From Syngnathus acus (Eukaryota > Chordata > Actinopteri > Syngnathiformes > Syngnathidae): 64,000 nt of DNA. The translations under genes and the position numbers were made by a program. Position 1 is the stretch's first letter, and the number at the start of each line of letters is the position of its first letter. The stretch is from contig NC_051094.1 of assembly GCF_901709675.1 (NCBI RefSeq), positions 434,001-498,000 of the forward strand, given 5' to 3'. The notes under the pieces were generated by a model. That model did no database searches. It had not been told where the DNA came from and saw nothing but the letters and a program-made list of their open reading frames with translations. This document shows positions 46,406 through 57,800 of the stretch, piece after piece.

Positions 46406-47933
46406 ATGTCGAACTTTCGCTACTTGTCATTGCCGCATAGGGACGTAGGCTCGAGGAAAATTCGTTATCTTTACTTGGCAAACGAATCGGCTTTCACACT
46501 TACAGACTGTCACCAAAAGGTACGTGGACTAGCCATATCCATATTTGTTTGGGGCAACTTTGCTAAGAGTCTAGTCGTGCCTTTTAATCACTACTGGACG
46601 ATAACCACGGCTGAATGGCTCATTTAAAGTGTGCATGTTTCTAGTTTTCACAGATGTGGTCTCAAACTCTAAAAAGAGTTCAACCTTTTATTTCTTCCGG
46701 AGTCGGTACCTCTTTTTCTAGGTGCCGACCTCTTGGCCAAAACGGATGTCCGTTCCGAGAACCATCCCAGGCATCACGCTAAGTTTGCCAGAAAAGGCCT
46801 CGCCACCAAAATTCACTTCTCTTCTGGTAAACACGACAAGACAAAAAAGCAATCAATCCAAGTGGTTTGGGTGACATCAGGCATCAATCCAAGTGGTTTG
46901 GGTGACATCAGGCAGGCGTCTTGTGTGCTTTTTGATGTTTGTCAGCCTTCAGGTTGCGCGGCTTGAAGGTGGCTGCGTCCAGCAACGGCTTGTGGTTCTA
47001 CACCATTCACGGGCTTTTCCGCATTGCCTTTGAGATGTATGCCAAGCGGGAGCAGCTGCTGGTCGTGGAAAACTTCCAGGTAGGATGAGACGATTGTTCC
47101 GCAAAATGACAAACACTGAGACCCTTCCTTTGGTCTGTTGCAGGATGCGTGGAAATCTCAGATGAGCGACAGCCTGCTGAAGACCAGTTACAGCCTGTGC
47201 GCGCAGCTAGACCCATTGGACAGCGGGAGTGAAGTGCCAGATAAACAATCACCCAAGCGGCCGGACAACACGAGTCGAGACGTTGCAACGGATCACGCTT
47301 ACTCCATGCAGCGGAGCTCTCAAAGCACATCTCAATTTGGGAATAAGCTCCAGAGTCTGAGTGACAAAGTGGCAGCCAAAAAGTTCACGGAGCATAACCT
47401 GGAACTGGCCCTGTTCCTTCTGGAGCACGCCGAGCGCTGCCTGGACGAGACGGCGGAGGGGCGAGATGCGGCCGAGGTGGCGCTGGCGGACTGGCTGGGG
47501 CGCCGCTTCGCCGCGGCCCACGCTGACATAAGCCGGCGGGTCGAGGCCTTCAAGGAGCGCCACATCCAAAGGATCGGGGAGCTGCCGCCTGCCGAGGAGC
47601 TGGCTGTGCAGCTGTTCCCCGACGCCATGAGGACGCTGCTGCTGAATTGGATGGGGCTGAGTCAGGAGGAGGACTTGGCCGAAAGGCAAAGTCAGTATCC
47701 CATCCTGCTCCTCATCTTGGAGTTTGCCAACCACAACCTCATCACTGGCGTTGCACATGTGCTCTACTCCACTCTCATTTGCAAGTAGGTTGTCTCATTG
47801 GATTGCAAAGGGATAGAAGGAAATTTAAACATTTATTAAAAAAAAAAAAAACAGCACTTTTTTTGCCAATTTGAACCATTTTTGCAGGTTGCACAAGGAG
47901 GGACTCTCGTCATCCCAAATGTACGACAGTTAG
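46406..47933 (+). CDS. Unrecognised conserved-looking protein gene
   Basis: Five exons join in phase to 358 residues: 46406-46519, 46722-46870, 46953-47079, 47144-47784 and 47888-47933. The product starts MSNFRYLSLPHRDVG and has a phrase NGLWFYTIHGLFRIAFEMY in exon 3. The large fourth exon contains a polar linker (about 150-190), then a helical, Ala/Glu/Leu-rich segment (ELALFLLEHAERCLDET, DWLGRRFAAAHADISRRVE, LLLNWMGLSQEEDLAERQ, ILEFANHNLITGV). There is no signal peptide, and no catalytic motif that I can recognise. The exon 2 donor is uncertain: GTAAAC at 46827 is the better consensus but breaks the frame, while GTGACA at 46871 keeps it. That second donor lies inside a 31-bp tandem duplication. 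AATAAA follows at about 48085. I do not recognise the family and give no function. Confidence 0.6.
46853..46914. repeat. 31-bp tandem duplication spanning a splice donor
   Basis: Two near-identical copies of a unit containing ATCAATCCAAGTGGTTTGGG and GTGACATCAGG. The first copy carries the GTGACA donor that keeps the unrecognised gene in frame; the second copy carries the same sequence 31 bases later in another phase. Confidence 0.85.
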
Positions 47934-48083
47934 AAGCTGGCAAGAATTTCTTTGACTCATTCCACGTACATATTGTTAGTGTTTACCCAACAAGGGATGT
48001 GAACCCATTTGTAACCTCATTGGAGCATATCCCAAGTTTGCTCTTAAAATTATGTCTCGCAACACAAAGCACAAAACAATATC

Positions 48084-48089
48084 AATAAA
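48084..48089 (+). terminator. Polyadenylation signal of the unrecognised gene
   Basis: AATAAA followed by an A-run about 150 bases after the TAG at 47931. The minus-strand hexamer for rsrc2 (TTTATT on the plus strand) lies near 48170, so the two genes converge here. Confidence 0.55.
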
Positions 48090-48815
48090 AAAAAAAGCTT
48101 GTAACTGGTAGAACTTACAAAAACACCCCACTCACAAATCAAAGAGTCAAATATAGCCTTCCAACAGTCATTTATTTAGGTTTGAAATCGCCTCTTGTGT
48201 TTGCGTGTGGCACTCTTGGAAAGAATGGAGCATTTTTTAGAGTCCAACTTAAATCAATTCAAATGCTACATGCAAACAAATTCTATAGAATTAGTATTTG
48301 TGGGTTGAAATGTTTTAAGGGGCTCTCCCCCCCGCTCCAAACAGTTTTGAGATTTGAATGGGTGTTAAGGCTATAAACAGGTCACACGTCATTCTTTTCC
48401 CAAACGACTTTGGGCTTTCGGAACAAATCTTTTCAAGTAAACTTAATTTGACCTTCTGGAGACTTCAGCATTCACGTCCAACATTTCAGTATTTCCACTC
48501 TTTTGCCGCATGTTGGATAAATTCACAACGTGTTTGAAATCAGAAATCAACTCAACATTTCCAAGGACTTCTGTGCCTTTTAAAAAGTCTCTATTTGCCA
48601 ACCAGGTTGCAGTGCATTCAAGGTTTACCCAAAAGGCCAATACTCCAAACTTTTTGAGGATTACTGAAGTTTCAATTTGCACGTGTAAAAAAAAAAAAAA
48701 AAATAATAATAATAATACTACCGCAGCGTTGTCCATTTTGAGCCATGTATGCATCGGTAGGACTTCTTATTTACACCATCCTGGAGGAATAAATTACAAA
48801 GTCCCACACAGACCC

Positions 48816-51800
48816 CTAGAAAGAATCCATTCCACGAGAAAATGCGGAGGAGAAGCCGAGGCCCATGCCGCGTTGGGTGTGTGTCTGCGATCGTGCCATC
48901 TCGTACTGCACGTCCAGATTGCGGAACACCTCCTCCTGCTTCTGGAGGGTCTTCAGCCCTTCGTCGTTGAGTGGTCTGGACGCTTCACCCTCCTCGTCAC
49001 CCTGGCGGAACCAACGGCGGGAATGGCATGATGTCGACAAGGTGGAAATATGGGCGGGAGGGAGGGAGGTACTCACCTTAATGCCCATTAGTTTACGAAA
49101 TTTGACATTTTGGTCCTTGTTGCCAAAGTTGAGATTCTCCCACAACTCGGCCGTCTGGGACTTGTCCTGGAAAATATCAAAAGACGTCAATGGGGAAAGA
49201 GAAGAAAAAAAAAAAAGCCCACCGAAACATCACGAGATGTCGCTTTGTGTTCATTGATGTCAAGAAAGAGGAAGATTTTACCCCGTCCTTCTTTCCCTGC
49301 CACAGCTTCTTGCGCTTCTTCTCCTTGTCAGCAAACTTGCAAGGGTTGACAGCGGACGGGTTGTAGTAGCTGGGCACGGCAACGCCCGTCTCTGCCAGCG
49401 CCCTCGCCTGCAGCGCCGCCATCTGCGCCGCCATGGCGATCTGCGGCGTCACCTGGGTGCCCGACGCCAGCAGGGCGGCCACGTTGAGGGCGTGGTTGGA
49501 CGCGGCGGCCACGGCCGAGACAGTCGTCGGGGTGGCTGCGATGGCCACCGGAGAGGTTGCTGGGAACAAATCAAGGCCTTCAGCGCAAAGAAAAGCAGCA
49601 GCAGCAGCAGCATGCAGCCCAAGCCTCACCTCCGATAACCTCCTGCTGATGTTTTTCTGACAACTCCTTCTGCTCCTGGAGCTTCTTGGCTCGCTCTAAC
49701 CTGTAAAAGACATAGCAAGCAAGCTTATTTGGATGACATTTCCAACTTTATGAGGATGGACTTTGATTGGACGCCTGTTTTGAAGCGAGGCTCAGCCGTG
49801 GTTTTACTGGGTGCGGCTTGCTTCCAGGGACAGCAGCGCGCTTAAAGTACCTTCTGGCTAGGGCCTCTTGTGCGTCCATGGCTGTGTTGCGGCCCCGGAA
49901 GATGGGCGGATTAGCGGAGCCGCTTCGACTCCTCTTGCGCACCTTTTCGCTCTTTTTCCTTTGCTCCCTGGCGTGAGCACAATGATCCATCGGGTCATGA
50001 CATACACGTTTGCAGTAATGGTCACCTGCTCCTGCTCCCGCTACGGTAACGGTGTTTGGACCTGGAGCGCGACCGCGAGCGAGGCCTCCTCTTCCTGTCG
50101 CGGCTGTGCGATCGTGACGAGCGCCGCCTGTCCCTGCTCCTGCTGTGGTGCCGCCTGATGGGGGGGAACAGACTTGCCGTGATGAAGTTACTAGCGTACT
50201 TGGCAAAGTCGTGGAACGGCTGTGTTTTAAGCCAACAAGCACTGGCCAGGCTTACCTCTCTCGCGAATGCGACCGGGACGAGCTGCGACCCCTGGAGGAC
50301 CTCCTGTCTTTGCGCCGCGACCTCTTGTCGCCGTCCTCGGCAGAGAGCCTCTCGTGGTGGTGCTCGTCCGCTTGCTTGTGCGATTTGGACGGCTTCTCCG
50401 GCTCTCTCTTTCGTGCCTGTTTCAAGAAGAAGTGGGTCTCTTTCAGGAAAATAGTGCAACAAAAAGAGTTAGTACCATGGCTTGCAAGGACATCAATTGC
50501 TTGTACATTCAGACATGATGACAAAATCATTGGCGCTGACTCTTTAAGGATATTTGAAACCTTCAGTCAGCATTTCTTATTCATAGTATCCGCCTCACAA
50601 TCAGGGACTATTGTTTTTTGTTTTTTTGTATGACACTATGCTACAGTGGCCATTTGAATAGATACAAGACGGCACTTTATTACACATAAGCAGAGAAACG
50701 TCAACTAGACTTATAAATTCGTATGACAGGTGAGAAAGACATGAGTGTTTGAATAGCAAATAGTTACCTGTCCCCGGAGTAGACATATTATTTTGCTATG
50801 TCAGCAGCCTCCTCTGTTCAGTCTCTTCATGCTTTAGCACGCTGAGTGTGATTTATCGTAGAAATGTTATCATGTGGTCTACGCACACAATTTTAACAAA
50901 AGTAAAACTAAAAGATTTAGCTCATCACTACAGAATATGGTTGCAAATAACACATATCCGAGGATGAAATGTCAAACCCACGCTCATCTTTTCCTTTCTG
51001 ACTTAATTTTGTCCGTCCCACTCAGGGGTCCCCAACCTTTGCTTTTAACCTTCCATAGGCAGCCACCGTAAAGCCTTGACAAAATGCTGCAAATTCTTTC
51101 CAAATGGATTGAATCTGACACCAATACGAATATAGTGGAAAATATTGCAATATATGCAGTCCATGGTTGGGGACCACTGATGAAATACTCACCGTGGCCA
51201 CCGAATTAACAAGTACTAACAACCGATACGCTTCAAAAAGACACATGAAAATGTGCTTTAGATTTAAAGAAATGAAGCGAGTGATTATTTACCTCTGTGC
51301 TCCTGCTGCGACTCCGCCTGTGTTTCCTGTTCCCTGGAATAGGACAAAAGTGGAGCAAATGACTCCTTGGTTTTGCTCTGTCTCTCTTGTTGTTGTTTTT
51401 GTCTACAGCGGATTTCTGCAAACTGTACAGGTGCATTTACTCACGTTTTCTGTCCCTGGATCGAGACCTTGAACGTGAATGGTGCTGTTTGGAGCTTCTG
51501 GGCGATCTGGAGGATTCCGTGTTCTTCCTTTTGCTGTGATGAACCGGTGAGTTGGCTCTTGTATTGTCTACAAAGTCGCCACTAGCCTGAAATTCAATTA
51601 AAAAAAAGAAACATTAGTGGCATTTCAGCGAGGCTCACTGGGCCACAGACAAGTTATGGTGCAGACTTGTACATTCAAATGAATGCCCAATTTGCCGAAA
51701 TACCCGATTGCAAAAAAACTACCGTCGTGTGCCTTGACGTCTAGGTACATCCAATCTATGATTTTTTATTTTCAATAACAAATAGCATGTTGACCGAACT

Positions 51801-52030
51801 ACAAAAAAAAATAGTTGAACTTGAATAAGGTCATTAAAAACCATGGTTGGCCATCATTACCACCTAGCAGCTTAGCTAACTAGGCCTCTACGGCCAAAGT
51901 AATTCATTATTCGCCATTTTTAAGAACCTTTACGTCTAAATAACATCGTAAAGGCGACGCTACAGTCATTACAATGGTGTTGTGTCAATGTATATCGCAA
52001 ATAGCATTATGTAGTTGGACTTACAGACAT
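48816..52030 (-). CDS. rsrc2: Arginine/serine-rich coiled-coil protein 2 (RSRC2)
   Basis: Ten coding exons on the minus strand: 52030-52025 (ATG TCT only), 51586-51445, 51333-51293, 50416-50256, 50154-50026, 49967-49851, 49700-49630, 49559-49282, 49166-49077 and 49001-48816. Phases agree and give 406 residues (human 434). The N-terminal half is dominated by RS/RD/RE dipeptides (SRSRSRSRDRK, RSRSRSRSKHRYRS). Then FRGRNTAMDAQEALARRLERAKKLQEQ starts a coiled coil. An Ala-rich part follows (NVAALLASGTQVTPQIAMAA). The conserved C-terminus has VPSYYNPSAVNP, LWQGKKDG, NFGNKDQNVKFRKLMGI, NLDVQYEMARSQTHTQRG and MGLGFSSAF. RS domains of this kind are typical of nuclear, splicing-associated proteins; the precise role of RSRC2 is not established. 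The RS exons vary most from human, as expected for low-complexity sequence. The gene is divergent from isca1. Confidence 0.94.
51023..51179. mobile_element. Short hAT-like MITE in an rsrc2 intron
   Basis: Terminal inverted repeats CAGGGGTCCCCAACC (51023-51037) and GGTTGGGGACCACTG (51165-51179) flank about 125 bases. TIRs of this form are known from non-autonomous hAT elements of vertebrates. Matching 8-bp target-site duplications are not evident, so the copy is probably old. Confidence 0.6.
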
Positions 52031-52732
52031 AATAGTGGTAAGCTCTTTGCGTACACACACTCGGCTTTTCGTCGACGCTAGAATGTGACTCGGATGTTAA
52101 ACTGGTTTAGCTTGCGAGCCGCGAAGCTGAACTGAACGAACGGGGTTGCCAGGTTTCATGAAAAAAAGAAAGCCACCGATGTTAGTTAACGTTTGGTTCA
52201 TGAAGAGAGCAGCGATGACAAAGTACGTAGCGATATCTACGCTTATAAATGGTTCAATTCATACAAAGTGTTACTGCTTTTTGGCCTTTATTATCTTAGC
52301 ATTTTATGACACGACGAAATACTGAAAGGCAACCAAATTGGCAACCTACTGTAATCGCTTTACGACGCAAATACGCACGCGTAATCACCCACATTAGAAA
52401 GTAGTACGTTGTCCTGATTTAAATCGACTCTGAACTCCATTATTTAATTATAGTTTGTGTTAAGTTTTTGGTGTGCGGAAATTGTTGATTTATCTAACAT
52501 TTGTGGGGTTGACAAAAAGGCAGGCTGATTATTTTCTCTTCCTAGCCTTTATACTAAATCAATCAGGTTAATATCTAGACTGTTATAGTTGACACTTTTT
52601 GGAGAACGTCAACTAAAACGTCGCTTTGAATTGCCGAATGGACAAATTCATGTAACGTGACTTCACCGAGTAACGTTGAGATGGCTTTTAAGATGTTACA
52701 AAGTGGAATAATAACAATTACAGAGAGCGGTT

Positions 52733-52736
<4 letters not shown>

Positions 52737-52764
<28 letters not shown>
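52737..52764. repeat. Poly-A run in the rsrc2-isca1 interval
   Basis: A 28-base A homopolymer between the two divergent start regions. The exact length is uncertain as for any homopolymer. Confidence 0.85.
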
Positions 52765-52765
<1 letters not shown>

Positions 52766-52885
52766 AGACATGCAAGATGAGTTGAAGGAATACGAAACGT
52801 CATATGCGTAGTTTTTAAATTAAATCAACATATGCGTCATTGAGTCACGGTGTCATGGTCCTCGAAGGAGCCAGTCATATATTAC

Positions 52886-52897
52886 ACGCATGCGCAG
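52886..52897 (+). promoter_or_regulatory. NRF1-like site at the isca1 promoter
   Basis: ACGCATGCGCAG lies 30 bases before the isca1 ATG and fits the tandem half-site pattern YGCGCAYGCGCR except at its ends. NRF1 is a known activator of nuclear genes for mitochondrial proteins, consistent with isca1. Binding is inferred. Confidence 0.5.
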
Positions 52898-52926
52898 TCC
52901 ATTGTTGTGATATTCGCTTGATCAAC

Positions 52927-54046
52927 ATGTCTGCCTCCATGGTACGAGCGACCGTCCGAGCGGTCAGTAAAAGAAGGATCCTTCCCACTAGAGCTGCTCT
53001 CACTTTAGTAAGTCCATAAACCTTTGCTATGCAAAGTATGGGGACGAGTATGTAACGAGAAGAAACTCTTTTGTGTATCACTCCTACGTAGCTAAGCTAA
53101 ACTAGCAGGAGAGTGTGACGTAATGTAATGTATGACGAATTAACGACGAGTTCTAAATGTCGTTCTTGTTTTGAATGACCTCACTGAGCCTGTAAATGTA
53201 TTGAACGCTTTTCCCGGCGGCTGAACTTGCCCCATAAAACTCGTCAACTATGCTATTAGCCGCTCATGCTATTTGTTTCGTAACGTCATTGGCAGTTGAG
53301 TTGCCCAACTGCTTAGATAACGAATCTGTCAAACCCTCCCTCACTGTCGTCATAGGTTATTTGCAAGCATTGCACTTGGACTATATTTATGTTCTCGTCA
53401 AAGATTATTTTATTTTTTTTGGTTGTCAGAAGGCGTCGTTTATTGCGCTTCTTGATGCAATGTTCTTTTTCTAGACGCCTTCCGCTGTGAACAAGATTCG
53501 ATGCTTGTTGCAGGACAAGCCAGAATATGTGAGTAATGCCTATGTTCATATATTGGTACTGTGTGGCCCAAAAAGCAAGTGAAAGCTGCTCTTGTTACGA
53601 AGCCCAAGTGTTTTGTTTCTTCCAGATTGGTTTGAAAGTTGGCGTGAGAACGCGTGGGTGCAACGGGCTGACGTACACGCTGGAATACACCAAGCAGAAG
53701 GAAAATTGTGATGAGGAGGTGCAGCAGAATGGTAAGCTATCCTGTTTTTTTATTAGTTCTACCTAACATTTTCTTGCATTGGTTGCAGTATCTGTGATTT
53801 TCCTCTTTGCTAGCCAATGTTCGCTCTTTGGCGCCAGTATTTGTGATCGATTTAACCAGACACTTTATTTCCACCCCTTCCATGTGCACCGTGGCAGGCG
53901 TGAGGGTGTTCATCGCCAAGAAAGCCCAGCTGACCCTGCTGGGGACCGAGATGGACTTTGTGGATTCGAAGCTGTCCAGCGAATTTGTTTTCAACAATCC
54001 CAACATCAAGGGCACGTGTGGCTGCGGAGAGAGCTTCAACATCTGA
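52927..54046 (+). CDS. isca1: Iron-sulfur cluster assembly 1 (ISCA1), mitochondrial
   Basis: Four exons (52927-53007, 53475-53528, 53626-53731, 53898-54046) give 129 residues, the same length as human. The N-terminus MSASMVRATVRAVSKRR is basic and Ala-rich, fitting a mitochondrial targeting peptide. The A-type HesB/IscA domain follows with GVRTRGCNGLTYTLEY, KKAQLTLLGTEMDFV, FVFNNPNIKG and the terminal TCGCGESFNI. The three conserved ligand cysteines are at 57, 121 and 123. ISCA1 acts with ISCA2 and IBA57 in the mitochondrial matrix to build 4Fe-4S clusters for aconitase, lipoyl synthase and respiratory complexes. Two AATAAA signals follow at 54445 and 54472. It is divergent from rsrc2, whose ATG is about 0.9 kb away. 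Confidence 0.97.
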
Positions 54047-54444
54047 GCACGGCTCACCTTCCCAAACCTCGTCCCGTCCAAAGCCAACAAACAAAAGACT
54101 CCGCGTGGACCATGGAGAGCCAGTCTTGTGACCACTGCAGACTACGCACACATGCTTGCAAACCTTCAATCGAATGCACCCAATCACAATTTACCACCCA
54201 CCACCTTTGGTTTGATTTTGTCCTACTTCTGTCGTTTTTTTTCAAGGGAGCCTCCTTATCGCCTACTTTGCAAGAGAATGTTTATTCATTGTAGTGGCAG
54301 TCTACTGTTTTAGTGATACGCACACATTCTTGTACTTTTTCACATGAATTCAAGATGTAGCATCTTGAAAATGGCTTTATCAGTTTGTATCGTCTTTTGA
54401 AATGGACAAAGAATATTTATCGTTGTGTGTAAATATAGAGTGTG

Positions 54445-54477
54445 AATAAACGAAGAACCACAGAAGTGCTCAATAAA
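54445..54477 (+). terminator. Two polyadenylation signals of isca1
   Basis: AATAAA at 54445-54450 and again at 54472-54477, about 400 bases after the isca1 stop. This allows two close alternative 3' ends. Confidence 0.7.
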
Positions 54478-54711
54478 GTTATGTTGTGTATGCGTCACAT
54501 GAAAGCGTATAATGTTGGTTGGATAAGAAAACCTGTTTTACTTTGCCTTCTAATGACAGCAAAACACAAAACTAAACAAACAATAGCGTGATCACACAAA
54601 AGATTTTCATACAAGCCGTGTCGCGAATTGGGAGGCTGCGAGTAACTGATGCCGCTTAAACGCACCACAAGGTAATTTTGGCCTGTCCGAGCCCCCATGA
54701 ACCTTCCTGCA

Positions 54712-54719
54712 TGACGTCA
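54712..54719 (+). promoter_or_regulatory. CRE/ATF palindrome in the psat1 promoter
   Basis: A full TGACGTCA palindrome lies 121 bases before the psat1 start codon. CREB/ATF-family factors bind this site, and psat1 is a known ATF4-responsive gene in mammals. ATF4 prefers a composite C/EBP-ATF site, which I do not see here. Confidence 0.5.
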
Positions 54720-54839
54720 CCTCGGTTGAGTGGTGAAAGAGGAGAGCAGCAAGCAGCTCGAGTGCAAGGCATCCACGTCGCGACCACTTTCGCTCTCAGT
54801 CTCCCCCCTTTTTCTTTTTTGGTCGCCTTTTCGAGCACC

Positions 54840-57800
54840 ATGGAGCCTCAAGTCAACCAGAAAACCATCAACTTCGGAGCCGGTCCAGCTAAACTCCCGG
54901 CGCCGGTAAGTTTGAGCTTTTTTGCTAGCGACGTCAAGTCTCCATTCGAAAGTGCGATCCAAATTCAACTTTTGCTGGATGAGCGCATTTAGAGGACTGT
55001 TCATTCATGAGAAAACCAAATGTTAACACAGAGGACAAAGCACAGTTAGAACCATAGGCGAGATCAGTGTAAATGCAATCCAAATGGGACTGCTGCATGT
55101 CTTCTTTTTGGCCTGACTGTGTGTCATGGTGCAAAATAGTGCTTCCCCTCTTCAAATAAAGGTGTGTGTTTGTTGGGATTGCACGCGTCATAAATTGTCT
55201 TGACTTCCTCCGTTGAAAAGGGCCGAAAAGAAAGGCTGCTCGTGATCGGAAAAATGCAAGAGCAGCAGGGCGGGCGGGCGGCCATTGGACGGCCGCCCGG
55301 CCGGCCGGCAAGCACACTTTAGCATCGCTCAGCAACAAGCTGAAAAGCAGCAGTTGAGTTGCATCAGCTTTCCTCCTTCTCCCTTCCCCTTCTCCCTTCT
55401 CCTTCCCCTTCTCATTATCATTCATGTGGAAACGGCGTGCGATCCGTTTCTGCCTGCCAACCGAACATTCACTTTTTCACCACTTGGCACGCATGACTCG
55501 TTTTCTGAAACGTGTCAAATATTTAGCTTGAATTTTGCCAAACCGCTGAAGCACTCTCAGCTGTTTTTAAAATCTTTTGGGATTTTGTTTTTAAATGAAA
55601 AAATATGTAGTTTTCAGGTTCTTTTCTGCAGTCATGGTTGAATTTTTATTTTGTTCATTGCAGTGTTCTCGCAAATCAATAGCTTTTTTTTTTTTTGCTG
55701 CTGCTGCTACTGCATCATGACCTGTTTTATTTGGACACATGCTGCAGGTGCTGCTTCAAGCCCAGCAGGAGCTCCTCAATTACAGTGGCCTTGGGATCAG
55801 TGTTCTTGGTAAGAAGAAGTGCACCCTTTTCTATGAACACCCTAACGACAAAGTCTGACTTTTATAATGCTTTTTGGAGGTTATGATGAATTCAGATCAC
55901 ATCAAAGATGGGATGTTGATGAATTCATTTACAATGAAATAACTTTTGTTCCCTCAGAAATGAGCCACCGATCGCCAGAATTCAACCAAATCATAAATAA
56001 AGCAGAGAGTCTCCTTAGAGAGTTGCTGTAAGTGGAAATCTGGTCCCATTTTACGTCAACGTTAATTAAAGAAGTGTATTAGTGATGTTGACAAACGTAT
56101 ATAGTTTACTAATCAATTATACCTCATGTTAAAAGATTAAAATCACACGGGGATGGGTTAAATGCAGAGGACAAATTTCACCACACCCAGGTGTGTGTGT
56201 GAGACTATCATTGGGACTTAAAAAAAAAAAAAAAAAATGTTAGTCTTTTAAACACCCATTTTTATAACCATTACAAGTGCATGACATATTATTATTCATA
56301 TAAATAATCATTTTGCTGAGAAATGTCTTGTTTTTAATTCAGTGAGTTTAGAAAAAAATTCAATCACCAATCAAGAAAAATAAACAAATGGCTGTTTTTG
56401 CAGTTTTAAAAATGCATTCTAATTTAAAAAAAAAAAAAGTAAATGTCAAAAATGAGCCGCTGTCATCCCCACAGAAACATTCCCGACAACTACAAGGTGA
56501 TGTTCCTGCAGGGTGGCGCATCGGGCCAATTCAGCGGCATCGCCCTCAATCTGATGGCCCTAAAGGAGGACAAATGCGCCGACTACATCGTGACGGGCAC
56601 GTGGTCAGCGAAGGCCGCCAAAGAGGCCGAGAAATACGGCAAAGTCAACGTAGTTCACCCCAAGCTGGATAGTTACACGAGTGAGTGAGTGAGTGAGTGA
56701 GTGCGTGTGTTAACCCATATACTCTTTTAGCGTGTAACAAGAAAAAATTTTGATGCCTCATGATGGAAAAGCCTTTTTTTAATACAGTAATCCCTCGCTA
56801 CATCGCAGTTCATTTATCGTGGCTTCAGTACATTGCGGATTCCCCCCCCCTCCCAAAAAAAAAAAAAATTCTAAATTGAGGAATTATGGCACAAAAGTTG
56901 CCAGCAGAAGGCAGGGAGTGCCCACACAATTGCAGTACGAACACGTGTTGTTAAGAGTTCTAAAAACATATTTACAGTATTTTACCTTGTTATAAAATAT
57001 TGTGATGATAATAAAAGAGTTCTAAAAACATATTTACAGTATGTACACTTCTACCTTGGTATAGAAAAAGTTATGATAAGAGTTCTATAAACATATTTAC
57101 AGTATGTATACTTAAACTACATCTACATATGTTACACACACACGTATCATATTTACTATATTATTTATACATTATTTTCTGTATGCCATTTATACTATTA
57201 ATATAGTATTTACATGTTTGGAACTATTATTTAATGTTCTAATAATAACATGCACTTGTATGGTTTAATCTACATTTATTTATACACCCAAAAATATATG
57301 TATGTTAAAAATGAGAGGGTGACACGACTTTGCGGATTTTCACCTATCGCGGGTGGTCTTGGAAGCAATGATCCGCGATGAACGAGGGATTACTGTATTT
57401 ATTTATTTTTCTCCTGGCTGCAGCTTTCATTTGTGTTGGCGATTGCAAACGTGCTGTTGTGAGCTGTCATTCTGCTTTGCAGTACACACGCGGCACTTTA
57501 TTTTCTTCACAAACGGAGACATTCTGTCTCTAAATAAAGACGAAAAAAATAGGACTCAAGTGCTAACAGGTCCTGTATTTAGCACTCGGATGGGGAATAG
57601 CGCTCGCGCCTCCCTGAATGTGTTGCATCATGGTGTCAATGCGCATTGCGTTCCTATTCTGCCAAGTTACTGCTGTTTTTTCATCTCGATCTCAAGCACA
57701 AATGTACCAGACGTATCGGTCTTGGTGAGTACTCGTGCTGAATGTGTCATTTTCTTCCAGAAATCCCCGACCCGAGCAGCTGGAGCCTAAACCCGGCGGC

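Noticed and set aside
46733-46966. 77-residue ORF (MAKTDVRSENHPRHH...) over exon 2 of the unrecognised gene
   Set aside because: It is an alternative frame of the same exon and does not connect in phase with exon 1 (phase 0) or exon 3.
49433-50454. Several plus-strand ORFs of 70-132 residues across rsrc2
   Set aside because: Antisense shadows of the rsrc2 RS-rich and Ala-rich exons.
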